The notes: generated by a model from the letters alone, not told the origin. A stretch of 64,000 nucleotides of DNA from Undaria pinnatifida (GCA_012845835.1 JABAKD010000021.1:11705199-11769198), one strand, 5' to 3'. Shown: positions 32,101 through 44,305, numbered from the stretch's first letter. Numbers and translations are program-made.

Positions 32101-32639
32101 GATGACAGGATCTGCCCGGATTGTGAAGAAGTTACATAGACGTGTCATGTAGAGCTCTGATACGCACACAGGCCGCCACTTACACATCCACTGTTCAAGC
32201 AACTACTAATTATTCGTAAAATTGGAGGCACATCTGGCATCGAAAAATGGTACACCAGCTGGAGTCCACGCTGGCTTGAGGCACTCACGGGGAGTGCCAA
32301 AAGTCGATTCGTACGAGTAAGAACACTGGAGGGCCCCAATTAAAAGCGTTGGGGACTTTGAAAACTTGTCGGACATGCGGATGCCTGCGGGGAGGAACAC
32401 TAAAACACTCGAAAACCCTCGGCTCGTAGATGCAATCGGATACCGGGTATGATATCGCCGTGCGGAAGCCTACCCTCTAGACTGCGACAAAAGCTCATCA
32501 ACTAGAATATAGCACGATGCCTTTCATTCACTCGTATATTAAAAAAGCAAGACAATATTCTCAAGGATATTCCGGACGTACGGTTTTCCCCCTTATTATC
32601 CGCATCATAACAACGCTGCGGTATCGCTTGCGAGGTATC

Positions 32640-33410
32640 GCTCGCGATGACTAAAAGTAGGATCTATATATTGTTACCCTCCCCAAACCCTTCTACTGGT
32701 ATGAACTACTAACTCGGCAGTACCGCTCGCGCTGTCGCAAAAGAGGAGCTATCACCCCCTCCAACCCTTGTAAATTCCAATCGCGCGCTGGCCCAAGCAA
32801 GGCGCTATTACCCTCCCCCAGCCCTTACCAACCCGGCCATGTCACTCGAGCCGGAGCAAAGTAGGGGCGATTTCCCTCCCGAAACCCTTACGTTAATCAC
32901 CAACCCGGCATACCGCCCGTGCTGGTCACAAGTAGAAGCTATCACCCACTGCGCCCCACTCTCACCAACACGATCGTGTCACTCGAGCTGGCACAAAATA
33001 GGAGCCGGTGCCCTCCCCAGACCCCAACCCGATACATCGAGTGCCAGGTACCAGGCATCGATTTCCACCTCGTCTGCACACCATGGCGCATAGAAGGGGC
33101 TGCCAACTCCACCCCTCCACCCCCTCCTGCCCATACCATTTGGGCAGCATTGTTCGTACTGGCGCATAGAAGGAGCGTTCCCTCCCCGCCTTTTCCAACT
33201 AAATAGTGTCACTCGAGTTGGCACAGAGTAGGGGCCCTTACCCTCCATAAACCCAATATCGGGCATGAATTACCAACTCATCAGTAGCGCTTAAGCTGGT
33301 GCAAATAAGGAGCTATAATGTAACCCCCCCTCCCCTCCCCCCCCGCCCTTACCAACACGGCAATATCGCTCGCACTGGCACAAGGTAGGGGCTAACACCT
33401 CCTCAACCCC
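32640..33410 (+). repeat. Degenerate minisatellite, about 65-75 bp unit
   Basis: About ten units of the form CCTTACCAACCCGGCAATGTCACTCGAGCTGGCACAAAGTAGGGGCTATTACCCTCCCC. Anchor motifs are TCACTCGAGCTGGCACA (for example 32,841, 32,977, 33,206) and AACCCGGCA. Divergence between units is high, so the array is old. Confidence 0.7.
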
Positions 33411-33784
33411 CTACCGCCTCCCTACTCCCCACTCCCAACATTTCCATCATATTAATACGACTTACAAACACCACTCGCGGGTGGCAACCTCCGTCCGCGC
33501 ACCGACTTACCCCTCCTCCCACCCACCCACCCACCAACCCAACCACCCATCGGTCGATGTTTTTACGTACCGAACGGACTTGTTTTCACTCGTTGCGCTG
33601 TCTTTGCGGAGCCGTTCCGATCTACAGGGCTCCGCAGCCGCATGGGCAACGAGAGTCCAAACATGAAAACATACAAAACAGAGTAAACGCTTCCCATGTT
33701 TGTATAGTATGATACTTCCAACTACCAGGTTTATGATACCTTGGTACGCACGTATTACAATATCGACCCACGAGCAAGGAACAA

Positions 33785-34012
33785 CACAATAAGAACTGAC
33801 GCTCGCCTTCTGGGGGAAGAAACACTCAAAAAAGGGCCTGCATATAAGAAACAACACACTAAGAAACAGAGGCCCGCCTGTTTTGCGGGACCCCGAGAGG
33901 GGCCTACTCGTAAGAAACGTCTCAGCAACAAACAGCACAATAAGAAACAGAGGCTCGCCTATTTTTGGGGGAAGCTTAGACGGGCCCAACTTTAGAACCA
34001 GCCCAATAAGAA
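33785..34012 (+). repeat. Degenerate repeat with CACAATAAGAAACAG units
   Basis: Four units share CAATAAGAAACAGAGGCTCGCC (variants at 33,787, 33,855, 33,932 and 34,000), followed by a segment with a GGGAAGC or GGGACCC core. Unit spacing is irregular, 65-80 bp. Confidence 0.6.
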
Positions 34013-36035
34013 ACTGCGGCTTGCCGTTTTGGAAACCCCAAGAAATTTCAATGCACTTATCATGCTCAGCGGCGAGCGCTAGACTTAACTCTAGTAAACG
34101 TCGAAGTATACCACTATGGACGGCAATACAGGTAGAGCGAGGTATCCGATTTAAGAGCGTCCGTGGTGAGAGAAACGGACTTAAGAGCGGTAAAACCGGC
34201 TTGCCACGCCTTGTGACGCCTGTACTAAACCTATATGATACCCAATCTGATATAAGAGCGGCAGGGAGGTAAGAACGGTAACTCCGGCTTGTTCCAGGGG
34301 GCTCTTAAAGCGAGTACCCCTCTGTATAGGTATCGTTGGAATATTGCTTATGATCACCCATCGGTCACCATTTTGGACGTAAATATAGGGACCATTGGGG
34401 AGCTACTATGACCACCGAAAGGTCCTTACATTTTCTTCCAGAGTGGTACTCGACTCTTCGAGAGGTTGGCCGTACAGCCATCATATATTGGCGAAAGAAG
34501 CACACCATCAGACCAGCCGCCAACTACATATTCACGAAAAAAGCATACCATCAGATCAGCCGCCGATGTGAAGTCAACTGAGGGTTTAGACTTCCGGACC
34601 GCTCGCAAACATTACACGATCAGGTCTCGGAATTGTAGGCAAACCCCTAAAGAAATCACTCCGGGTCACGGGGAGAAAACAACGCTTCAGCCTTGCTTTA
34701 GAGAGGCCTTTTTTTTTGGCCAGCGGGCCCACGTGTGAATGTGTGGATGGCTCGAGCTAACCACCACTGCCTTTGTCACCCCCCCCCCCCCCCCCCCCCT
34801 CCCCCCCGACCCCCGCCAACGGGACGACGCATCCCACCAAATATCTTACACGTAGCGACAAATCCCAGAAAACGAAACACAGCGCCACCACCCCCTACAA
34901 GAGCGTAAAATACACACCAGTGCGACGCCCCCCTTTGGGTGGAAATACAGGAACCCCTCGGGGTGTGCTTCGAAGTACGGTATTGGCAGGGAGGGCCGCA
35001 CCGATTTTTCCTGAAGGTCCTCAGTTGAAGAGCTCTAGAACTGCCCCCATAACACAAAAAACGTTTTCACGAGAAAGGCAGAAATGAAAGTGCTACCCCA
35101 TTGAAGAACGCCATGACCTAGGCACGCAAAACCGGTTTTTGATGCAAAAAAATGATTACGTGTATGGCATCGGGGCAACGTTGGGTTGATTAGCCCATTT
35201 AGCACCGCACTTCCGACATGGGAACAAAACACTTGGAGTTAGACTAGGATAGTCTAAGGAGTTGGAGATGGGAGCGCCGTCAGCCAATGTTTTAGCCCCA
35301 AAAGTGCTCCCTCCGTCGTAGCCCCCCCCCCCCCAACACCAAATGGTTCTTCAATTTCCGCCCAAAGTTGTATCACTCTTGCTTCTTGCGCAAAACCCTT
35401 TCTTCACGGCGTCATACTTTCCCTACGAGGTACGCGCGACCGAAGTACATATAATATATACCAGGTATCACATAGTACGCGCAGTTTTGCACAATGTGAG
35501 ATTCGAACAATCAATCGATCCCACAACTCCCCCGTTCTTATTTTCCAACCTATCCTGTACCCGAACCCCCCCTCCCCTCGTCTTCTCATGAATATTATAT
35601 ATGTGAGTACGTACAAAACCTTTTTTCGATTTCACCGCTCATGTTTTTTTTTTTTCCCACAGCAGTTATATGTGTACGAAAAAAAAAGGTTTTCTTCAAA
35701 CGTGTTATACTGTACCAGGCACGCATGATGCGATTATGTACGACGTAAAAAAACAATTTCTTTTCCTTTTTTTTTTCGCGCCCTACAGCGCGTTTTACAG
35801 CTGCACCGTAGCCCTGATGATGGCCCGGGGTGCCGCCTTCCTTTAGTCGAGGAGCACGATTGCCCCTGGAGGGACACCCATTTCGCCCAGCAAATTCTCC
35901 ACGTGAAACACGAAACCGCTCGGCCCCGAAACCACCACCTGGATTTGAGCAAGGACACAAATCACCACAACGTGCGCGGGGCGGGGGGGGGATACTCAGG
36001 GTGGGGGCGGGGGGGGGGGCGGGGGGGGGGGGGGG
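34013..36035. other. Intergenic stretch with homopolymer tracts
   Basis: No gene is supported. There is a C-run at 34,780-34,807 and a G-run block at 35,978-36,035 with short GGGGGGGCGGGGG units, followed by GTACATATTTGTTGG. That last motif resembles the end of the LINE family in inverted orientation, so a very short LINE tail may be present. An imperfect 35-bp duplication with ACCATCAGAYCAGCCGCC lies at 34,498-34,562. Confidence 0.45.
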
Positions 36036-36109
36036 GTACATATTTGTTGGTCGTTTTCTCTCAAGAGCCCCTCGACGGCACAACTATCGGTTAGTAGGGT
36101 ATTCTGTTT

Positions 36110-36265
36110 AGGACTAGCTAGCGCAGAGAAACAAAAATGTCGGTCGGGTTGCGCGAACGAATGCCTTTCAAGTCGTGTTTCGGGTGATGATGGATGATGG
36201 ATGATGGTGATAATATTGATATTGAGCTCCTCGTCGTGTTAGGAGCTCAGAAATTTCTTAGAATC
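36110..36265 (+). repeat. Dispersed repeat, copy 2 of 3
   Basis: Matches 4,725-4,860 and the inverted copy at 59,845-59,995. It includes GTCGGGTTGCGCGAACGAAT, a GATGATGGATGATGG run and the inverted GAGCTCCTCG/AGGAGCTC pair. Confidence 0.6.
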
Positions 36266-36681
36266 TGCTGCGCGCCTACGTAGCGCGGGACGGCCCTAAT
36301 TTATTGCCTGCCTTAAGTCATTTTGACCATTTTGACCGCGCATCTCTTTCGAGAGCAGAGATCAATGATTTTTTTTTCTGGACTCCTAATGGAAGTTGAG
36401 AAGGCTTCCGACATCTCGGTGCTTATTGCGTTTTTTCCCCGTAATGCATGCCAGGTACTAACGTCTTTGGCCTATCCGATCATTCATGCGAAGGCAAGAG
36501 TGTGCATCATGTGTGTTCCGAGGCTCGTGACCTGAGGAATTGTACATATATCCCACCCGAAAAAAAAGCGGATTTTCGATCAAAATGAAAGCGTAATCCG
36601 GGGGACAATTCCATGGATAAGGTACACAACGGAAAACGACGCATGTTACGATAAAGGCGCACCATTTTTTGCTTCTGAGGA

Positions 36682-36952
36682 CGCGTGCTTCACCAGAGGT
36701 ATACCGTTTTTTGACGGATTTTTTTTTGGAATGACGGGGCTTCTTGGACCAAAAATCGTCGGAAAAAATCGGCCAGTTTGTTTTTTGCGCGATTCTCGTC
36801 GTGTACCTGGCGCTAGCCACGCATGGGATTTTTCATCCGGTAGCAGTTTTATTTTTTCTCCAAATCAGTTTTTGGGAGAGGTCCCTTAAGATCCTAGATA
36901 GAAGACAAAACCTCTGAAAAAAGTGGTGCACATCTATCGCAAGCACGCGTCT
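36682..36952. mobile_element. Hairpin MITE copy
   Basis: Landmarks GAATGACGGGGCTTCTTGGA, AATCGTCGGAAAA, CCATGGGATTTTT-like (CATGGGATTTTTCATCCGG) and GGGAGAGGTCCCTTAAG occur in the order of the reference copy at 52,030-52,300. The right end AAGTGGTGCACATCTATCGC is a diverged TIR. Confidence 0.6.
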
Positions 36953-37240
36953 GAGGGTGATCGCGTAAGGAGCTCCATGCCCGCACCCAAAAACCGATTT
37001 TTAATTAGCTGAAAGTGCCACCGGATTAAAGTAACGGGGACCGCCGGTAGGGGCAGCTCGCGCTATCGGTGTCGCGAAAAAACCGAAGGGCACGCCAGCT
37101 AGCGCTGGATTGCGGATGCAATTGAGTTTTAATCCACACGCAACGTGTATGAAAACAGGTGGAAGTGTGGTGAGCCTGAGTTTTTTTTTTCCCCCCACCC
37201 GTCGGAGAATAACAAAACAAAAAAATTAGGTAAAAAAAAC

Positions 37241-37480
37241 GACGCGGGCTACGATAGAGGTATACCTTTTTTTAAGGCTATTTAGTTTTCTGATTGACCG
37301 GGCTCCTTAACCCAAAATCGTCGGAAAATGTCGTTTTTCTTGTCAAGATTCTCGTTGTGTACCTCGCAGGCCATGGGATTTTTTTCAGTCCGACAAAAAA
37401 AAATATTTTGATACTAAAAATCAGACGTTTTGGGAGAAGGTCTTTGGAGCTCCCGAATTGAGGAATCCCCCGCCCAGCAA
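37241..37480. mobile_element. Hairpin MITE copy
   Basis: Left end GGGCTACGATAGAGGTATACC followed by GACCGGGCTCCTTAACCC, CCATGGGATTTTTTTC, AATCAGACGTTTTGGGAG and GGTCTTTGGAGCTCC. The right TIR is not clear. A further fragment (GACGTTGGTTTGC..TCTCTACCGTATAC) lies at 37,560-37,675. Confidence 0.6.
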
Positions 37481-38269
37481 GAAAAAAAAAGTTGCGCACC
37501 CCCCTCCACGTATCCAAAAAAAAAAAAAACAAGAAAATATATGTGAGCGAAAAAACAAGAATGACCTTATTCCGACGACGTTGGTTTGCTCACTTGGAGT
37601 CCTGACATTCAGAAAAAAAAAAAAAAAAAAAAAATGGTGGAAACGTGGTGTCTCTACCGTATACAACGGAAAACATGGCCAAATATACGACCCCATTCCG
37701 ACGATAATGAGTTACGGATCCCAGTAATCTAGAAAGTACGTTTGCCAAAGAGAGCTACGTCTATCGCAGCAGGGGCGTCTTATCGCCTTCCTGTTGGCCG
37801 TAGAGAATGAGGCGTGCGTGGGGGTGGGGGGGCGGGGGGGGATGCGGGGACAACCTAAAAAGGTTGTTATTAATAAAATTGGTGTCACATTATTCCATCC
37901 CAAAGACATAGTCCGTGAGCCTCACAGGGCACGCTTCAGCCACTCTGGAGTGGAAAACATATTCGGAAAGGCATAGCGGGGGGTTAACACAAAAAAAAAA
38001 ACTTTCACGTAACTCGGCGGGTAGAGTTCACCGCGCACGCGTTTTATCTGGCAAACACTATCGTCGCGGTTTGCCCAATATATCCCGTTTACTACTGAAA
38101 CCCCCCCCGTCCAACTCGGAGTTCCAATCACGTTGTTCTCCCCCCAAAAAAGAACACGTTGGGCAATAGCAGACTGTCCGCACGATCTACCGGGTACCAG
38201 GTAACCAATGGCAAACTTCGATGAAAATCGGCGAGCGTTGGGAAAGCTGCACCCTCAGTGAGAAAAACG

Positions 38270-38345
38270 CCAAGGCACGTGCCGGGCGGGGGGGGAGAGG
38301 GAAGACATTCATGACCACGGCTTGTCCAGAAGATGGGAAGTAAAA
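38270..38345 (-). repeat. Short repeat C (GACAAGCCGTGG), copy 1
   Basis: Reading on the minus strand, CATCTTCTGGACAAGCCGTGGTCA is followed by a T/C-rich CTTCCCTCTCCCCCCC. The same arrangement is seen at 39,655-39,715 (+) and 61,325-61,380 (-). All three copies join the motif to a C-run. The element class is unknown. Confidence 0.6.
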
Positions 38346-38378
38346 ATGAGATACAACGATAAAGGGTGCAACAGTCAC

Positions 38379-38664
38379 CTGAAGTTTTCCCCCGGTTTTC
38401 TCGTCCCCGATGATGGCTTCTAGCGTGCCATCGCCACCGCCACCACCTTCACCAGCACCAACACCACTGCCGCTGCTCATGTCGATGAGACAGACTCCCT
38501 CCTTCTCCTCGCCCTCGCTGTTTTCATCGATGCTGCCTTTCCTCTGTCTAGCGGCCGCCGCCGCCGACGACGACGCCGGCGTGTTATACTCCGTCAGGGT
38601 AGCCAGGACGGAATCTCCGAAGGCCTTCCTGAGAATCTCTAGGTCCACCTTGCGGCAATTTACG
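38379..38664 (-). CDS. Candidate exon, Ser/Gly/Glu-rich
   Basis: The minus-strand frame is open between an AGCAG acceptor and the donor CAG|GTGACTG. It encodes VNCRKVDLEILRKAFGDSVL and ATLTEYNTPASSSAAAAARQ, then acidic and Gly-rich low-complexity sequence. Its start phase (one base) matches the end phase of the oxidoreductase exon at 48,158, so it may be a later exon of that gene. Sequence gives no domain to confirm this. A dense G-tract lies immediately upstream in transcription order, inside the presumed intron. Confidence 0.5.
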
Positions 38665-38699
38665 CTGCTTGTCACCGATAGGGAAGAGTTTTCCTGGGG

Positions 38700-39150
38700 T
38701 TCAACAGGGCGGAGGTCGGGTGGGGTGGGGTGGGTGGGGCGTGAGTGGGGTGGGGATGGGTGGAGGAAGTGGGTGGAGGTGGGAATGGGCGGCGGGGGTG
38801 GGAAGGGGGTGTTGGGGGAGGGTGTTTGGGGGGGGGGGGGGGGGGTTGGGGCGGGGGGGGGGGGTTGGGCGAGGGGAGGTGTTTGGGCGGTGGGGAATGT
38901 TTGGGGGGGGGGGGGGTGAGTGTTTTTTTTTGGGGGGGGTGTTCGGGGGGGGGCGGGGGGGTGTTTGGGGGGGGGGGGTGTTTGGCGGGGGGGGGTGTTT
39001 GGGCGGGGGGGGGGTGTTTGGGGGAGGGGGGTGTTTGGGGGGGGAGTATTTGGGGGGGGGGTGTTTGGCGGTGGGAGGGGTGTTTGGTGGGGGGGGGGAT
39101 AGGAGGGGGGGATGGGGGGAGGGGGTGGGGGGAGGGGTCCTCAGATCATG
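38700..39150 (+). repeat. 450-bp G-tract block (potential G4 array)
   Basis: Plus strand almost entirely G and T, with more than 20 runs of four or more G and a recurring TGTTTGGGGGGGG unit of 20-30 bp. The minus strand is C/A. Any frames here are artefacts. It borders the candidate exon at 38,379-38,664. Confidence 0.9.
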
Positions 39151-41005
39151 CGTGGTCGGAGTCGTTAGACCCTACGGTGGGGGTTGGGTGTTTAGGGAGG
39201 GTGAGCTTGATGGCGAAACACACACGCCAATCGTCGTTCGCGCACTTTAAGGCCGGCGACGGATGGCATCGGATAAAGGTTTACGGTTATACCTGTTATG
39301 TATGAGCGATTGATCTGAGGGATGTACGGCGGGGGGGGGGGGTGTACTCAGTTAGTGCATGGCCGTCGTCGTATGACCATAGACCCTCGTATCCCTACTA
39401 TGCCGGGACGGGGCACGTCGGGTTTTCATCAACCAGGCAGACGTTGCTTGCACCAAGCGCGAAGTGCCGTGAGGTGTTCGGCGAGTCGCATGAAGGGTGA
39501 ACTGCATCCTTCCAAGAACCGTTCGTACGACGGACTTCGGCACCTTGTGCCTATTTTCTTGCTTATGGATGGCAACACCAATGAGTTACTTTGTTTTCTG
39601 GTGTGGCCACTCCAGAGACAGCAACGTTTTTTTTTTTCTTGTCTTCTTCACACTTTTACTTTCCAGCTTCTGGACAAGCCGTGGTCACAGGTGTTGTCCC
39701 TTCCCCCCCCGGTTCTTGCCTTCAATTTTCATCGAGCATAGGGTTCAGCAATCTCGCTGCTGGTCGATTTTTCATCGAGTGTTGCTAACTCACGCTCTCA
39801 CGCCTTCCGCGAGTCAGTTTGGGCACAAGCAACAGTCCCTTCGAATTTATACGAGTGTGCACTCGGGGGGAGTCGGAACTCACGAAACTGACCCATGTCA
39901 GGCTGGAAGATAAACCTGATACGCCACCGGGGCGACCGGCTTATTACTTCGTACGGGGTCACCGTGGGGAGGTGGGGTGAAAACCAACAAGAAAAATGAA
40001 AATCGAATCGGGCAAGAGCGCTCGACAAGCACAGGAAAGCACAAACACTGACCAGTTCGTATCGAACAGAGGAAGAATTAACCTATATAGCGGCACCGGC
40101 AGCACAGGTACAAGCGCATACACCTGACCAGTGTTTCTTGTTTTTGCTTTGGTTTCGAAAGGGTTCTCCTCAAGAGCGTTCGGAAGCACACGTAAAGCGC
40201 ATACACTAGCATACACCAGACCGTTAGTTTTGTTTCGGTTTGGTTTCGAAAGGGTTCTCCTTTTAAAGCTCAACCGCTCGAGGTTGTTTTTGCTTTTGAA
40301 TAATCTCTCCCCTGCCCTTTCCTTCGGTTACCCCCCTCCCGCCCCCCCATTGTCTCGAGTGGCATTCGGGAAGAAAGGAAACCCAGAATAGCTAGGTGGG
40401 TATTGAAAAATCAAACAGACAACTGACAAAAAAAATAGAGAACAAAAAAAGAAGGAAAATGTGGAGGAAGAATCAAACAACAGATGGACCATTTCGCAAG
40501 TGAAAAAAGAAGGGGGCGGTGTCCAAGCGGGAGGTCTTGAGAGGCCAGGGATGCACCAAGACCGAACCCTCTCGGAAAAAAGGACACGAAAAAAGTAGGT
40601 GATATCTGCCTTGTCGTAGCACGCGCCCTGCTCATACAGAACCCGTGCAAGGTATTTCCGGAACACCTTCCGAGCTCGACGAAACCCTGTCCCGAACAGC
40701 AACAACAAAAAAATAGCTGTTAAGATACCTCGATCGTGGCATGCCGAGCTCGACCTAAACCGTAACTCTAAGCGAAAATAGGTGCTGTGTGCATATGTCT
40801 ATCCTTATGGTGGCGATGGGTCCCCTCCCCATCGGCGCACCCGTCGAGGTGCTGTTCAAGAACACCTTCCGACGTAAACCGCAACACTATGGAGATAATA
40901 GGTGTGTCCCTGTGGCGTGTCCCTATGGCAGCGATGGGTCCCGTCCCCATCCGCGTACCCATTCGAGGCAAAGATGCCAGGAGACGGCGCTTCGACCCCT
41001 TGACC
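39151..41005. other. Spacer with no supported gene
   Basis: Contains repeat C copy 2 (39,655-39,715). A short duplicated segment TTTGGTTTCGAAAGGGTTCTCC appears at 40,148 and 40,238. At 40,630-40,700 (minus) there is a possible exon-like stretch RARKVFRKYLARVLYEQ after a plausible acceptor; support is too thin for a gene call. Confidence 0.35.
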
Positions 41006-41009
41006 CGAC

Positions 41010-41490
41010 GGCAAGATTCCAATAATTTACCTTGACTGACGCCAATCAACTAGGGTTTAGTGTAGAACGGTCGGTTTCCTATCCTTGACCGACCGCTGTA
41101 CGATTTCTCTTGACTGACCGAGACGGCGCTTCGACCCCTTGACCCGACGGCAAGATTGCAATAATTTACCTTGACGGACGCCAAACTACTAGGGTTTAGT
41201 GTGGAACGGTCGGTTTCTAACCCTTGACCGACCGCTGTACGTTTTCTCTTGACTGACCGAGACGGAACTTTGACCCCTTGACCGACGCTAATTTTCCAAT
41301 GCATCTACCTTGACTGGCGCCATACCACTAGGTTTTAGTGTGGAACGATTGGTTGTATTTACAACGTTGACCGTTGGACGTTTTTCCTTGACTGACCGCC
41401 TTGACTTACGCCAAAATACTAGGTATGAGCGTGGGACGATCGGTTTTACATCCTTGACCGACGGCTGGGCGTTTTCCCTTGACTGACCGG
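41010..41490 (+). repeat. Tandem repeat, about 130 bp x 3-4
   Basis: Units contain ACTAGGGTTTAGTGTGGAACGG, TCGGTTTCTATCCTTGACCG, ACCGCTGTACGATTTCTCTTG and GACGGCAAGATTGCAATAAT. First two units (about 41,010 and 41,140) are near-identical; the later ones (about 41,275 and 41,390) diverge. The TTGAC motif recurs within units, hinting at an older short period. Confidence 0.75.
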
Positions 41491-41549
41491 GTCTCCTGAC
41501 ATCTTTGATTCGAGGTGCTTCGAGGAGAAAACGCCTCCAGGGAACACAT

Positions 41550-41905
41550 GTTACGGTAGAGGTGCACTTGCTCTTTTTTCACTTCTGAGGGTGGTCACTT
41601 GAGGAGCTCCTGAGGGTGGTCCCTTGAGGAGGTTCTGAAGGTGGTGTGGCTTTAGGAGCTCTACAACGCCTCACCTAAAAAATGATTCCGAGGAGAAACG
41701 ACCGTGCAAGCCCCGACCAAAAAAAAAAACATTTTGGCGTAGGTATGCCGAAACCAACAAAAAAAAAAATGGTGTTGCTAGAACAGGTAAACGACCTTCC
41801 AGGGGTTGTGGCTTGAGGAGCCCCCCCCCCCCGTCATTCAAAAAGTTTCGGTCGCCAAAAAGTGGTCTACTTTAAATGCCTCTATCACCGCAGCACGTCT
41901 CAGGT
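41550..41905. mobile_element. Degenerate hairpin MITE
   Basis: Left end GTTACGGTAGAGGTGCACTTG and right end GCCTCTATCACCGCAGCACG are inverted copies of the MITE terminus. Between them is an internal triplication of GGTGGTCACTTGAGGAGCTCC (about 41,590-41,650) and a GAGGAGCCCCCCC..GTCATTC segment. Confidence 0.5.
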
Positions 41906-42159
41906 CTCCACGTAACGCTAAGCCTAACCCTAGCCCTAAAGCCCCTCGTGAAAAAAATTAGATGCTGCCCCTGTTCGGTCACGTACCGCTATCCACTGAA
42001 CTCCTCAAGTTACGGTACAGCGGGAACCCCGGTTTAAGAGCGCCACCGTGACAAGCCCGAACAAGCGCTCTCAACTACGGTACACATTGCTCTAATCTGA
42101 GTGGGAAACTATATGCCTGGTAGCTTTTAGTATATATCGGCGTGACACGCCGATTTGAT

Positions 42160-42240
42160 CGCTGTTAACGCCTTTACAACTGGAAACCCTTTTTCTTCTA
42201 CAAATTTACTTGATGTTAGTATTGGGAGGGATTTTGGGGC
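42160..42240 (-). repeat. Dispersed repeat D (ACTAATTCCAAGT)
   Basis: About 60-80 bp with the pattern CCCTATACTAATTCCAAGTAA, CCCCCAAAACGGGTTTCCAG and TTGTAAAGGGGTTA. Further copies are at 46,138-46,200 (+), 52,690-52,745 (+), 52,795-52,855 (+), 53,213-53,275 (-) and 57,085-57,145 (+). The unit is always the same length and often followed by a word like TTAAGAGCGG. Function unknown. Confidence 0.65.
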
Positions 42241-43375
42241 TCTAAAGAGGTTATATAATCCGAAGGCTCCTATCCTGGGCGCTCTTAAATCGGGATACGC
42301 ACTGTAATGCTCTAAGGACGTAACGACGATGCTGGGACTCGAATCTACCCCACGCATTTACCACCACTGCGAAACCATACAATCTTCGAGCCGTTTTTCA
42401 ACCTACCGCTATAGAAACACCACAACGATCGGTTTACGCGGGGGGCTCGAGTCGAACCCACACGCATACCGCATGCTAAAAAAAAAGCGAACGGTCTACG
42501 TGTGTTCATCAAGGCAGGAGTCACGATGATGACTCAAGTGGTCTACGGTGATAGTGGATAGTGCAATCTTACCAATGGCCAAGGCTATGGTAAGGAGGGG
42601 AGTACCCCCAACTTCACTACCGAGTTTGAGCTGAATCGACCACTCAGGTGCCTGGCGTAGGGTGGCTCACGGGGAGATAGATGGCTCTCGATGCCCGCCG
42701 ACGGGCCGCCACTTTGGCGGAGAGACTCCTACACGAGCCAACTCGCACGAGTGACTCTTATCACCTGACGTACCATAAAAAACAAAACAAAAAAAAAGTC
42801 CAATTCGTGTTTTTTTTTTTCTTGTTTTGGAGCGGCGTAACTTACCATAGCCACACAAATGCCCTTGCGGATTCATGCCACAGAATGAAAGCATGTGGAC
42901 AGTGGAGCAGCAGAGAGTGTGTAACGTTGGTGGTGAGACACGACAGTTGATCTTCGTGGTGGTGATTGACTGTTGAGGATCTGATGTGGTGTGTTGACGT
43001 TATTTAGATCTGAAGACAATAACTGTAGTAGGGGTTTCTACTTATCCTCTTCTGGATTCTGGTATGAGGATTCGGGGATGAAGTTAAGACCCTTTGTTTT
43101 CTTGTGTTCGGAGCAAATACAACAACTTCTCTCTCCTTTCCTAGCACCTGAATGTAGCTGACCAGCCCCCCTCAGGTCAAGGGGGGATACGTTCTGGTCA
43201 ATAGACCTTGCCTGGCTTAGGCGTGTCTACAAGCAGCGCGAAAGCTTAAAGACCCCAAAGGAGCAGGGCAGGCAGTCACTCGCGCGAGTGACCTCGAGAT
43301 GCTGCAAAAAAAAAAAGCCCACGGCCGTAGCCCTGACCGACTGATCGATGCGCGCTACGATAGGGGTGTGCGCCG

Positions 43376-43815
43376 ATGTTTTCCGAGGCTCTTAACCTAT
43401 TGAGGAAGGGCTTTATTATTTGCAGAAAACTGATTGTGATAACAACGAAGGTGGTGGTGCAACGACACATACTACGGTACAGGTAACATCACCTTCTTTT
43501 TTTCCCCGAGGCTGGTAACCTATTGAAGAGGGGCTTTATTATTTGCCGAAAACTGATTGTGATACCAACGAAGGTGGTGGTGCAACGACACATACTACGG
43601 TACAGGTGACATCACCTTTTTTTTTTCAAGGGGCTCGTAGCCTATTGGAGGAGGGGCTTTTGCTGTTTGCTTTCTGAGGCAAAAGCTGGGATTGTGATAA
43701 CAACGAAGGTGGTGGTGCAACCACACATACTACTTGAAGTGCTACGGTACAGGTGACATCACCTTGTTTTTTCCCCGAGGCTCGTGCGTAACCTATTGAG
43801 GAGGAGCAATTTTAT
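43376..43815 (+). repeat. Tandem repeat, about 125 bp x 3.5
   Basis: Units start CCGAGGCTCTTAACCTATTGAG and continue through GGGCTTTATTATTTGC, TGATTGTGATAACAACGAAG, GTGGTGGTGCAACGACACAT and CTACGGTACAGGTRACATCACC, then a T-run. The units are over 85% identical and the third carries small insertions. Confidence 0.85.
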
Positions 43816-44159
43816 TTGCCTTCTGAGGCCGAAAAAAAACTATTTATGTGTAAAAAACCCGAAAAGTGCAACGCGGTGAATAAACCCATGACTGCTTCAA
43901 ATAAGATAGTCCCCCCCGCAAACGCAGCGATTTTCTTTAACGAACGTTTCCATGGCTGCTCGACACGAGAGGATGCTATGAAAAAACATATCTTCATGTG
44001 CATTTTCTTGTTCGCGCAAGAAAAACTATCGAACGATGACGTTGGGGCGGCAAGGGACACCCTTTACTTCAGGAGAGATATGGCCGGGAGCTGGATTTCA
44101 AAACCGGCAATTTCAGTAAGGAAGAGTTGGGAGGAGCTACCGAATAACGAGTCCCATGG

Positions 44160-44305
44160 CCTAGATATACAAACAAAAAAGGAAACAGACAGAAGGAAAA
44201 AACAATTTTCAGACGATTATGGGGCTCAGGGTCCCCTTAATTCATAAACGCAAAAAAAAAAAAACGAGAAAAAAGTGCCACCTCTCTATCGTAGCACTCA
44301 TCGTA
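44160..44305. mobile_element. Hairpin MITE fragment
   Basis: CCCATGGCCTAGATATACAA, GACGATTATGGGGCTCAGGG and the terminus AAAAGTGCCACCTCTCTATCG keep the order seen in the inverted-orientation copies (for example 54,996-55,256). The left half is missing. Confidence 0.5.

Noticed and set aside
38410..39305. Gly/Trp/Val-rich plus-strand frames up to 193 codons
   Set aside because: Produced by the G-tract block and antisense to the candidate exon; composition is purely GGN/GTG.
40630..40705. Exon-like stretch RARKVFRKYLARVLYEQ
   Set aside because: The acceptor looks possible but there is no donor in frame and no phase partner.
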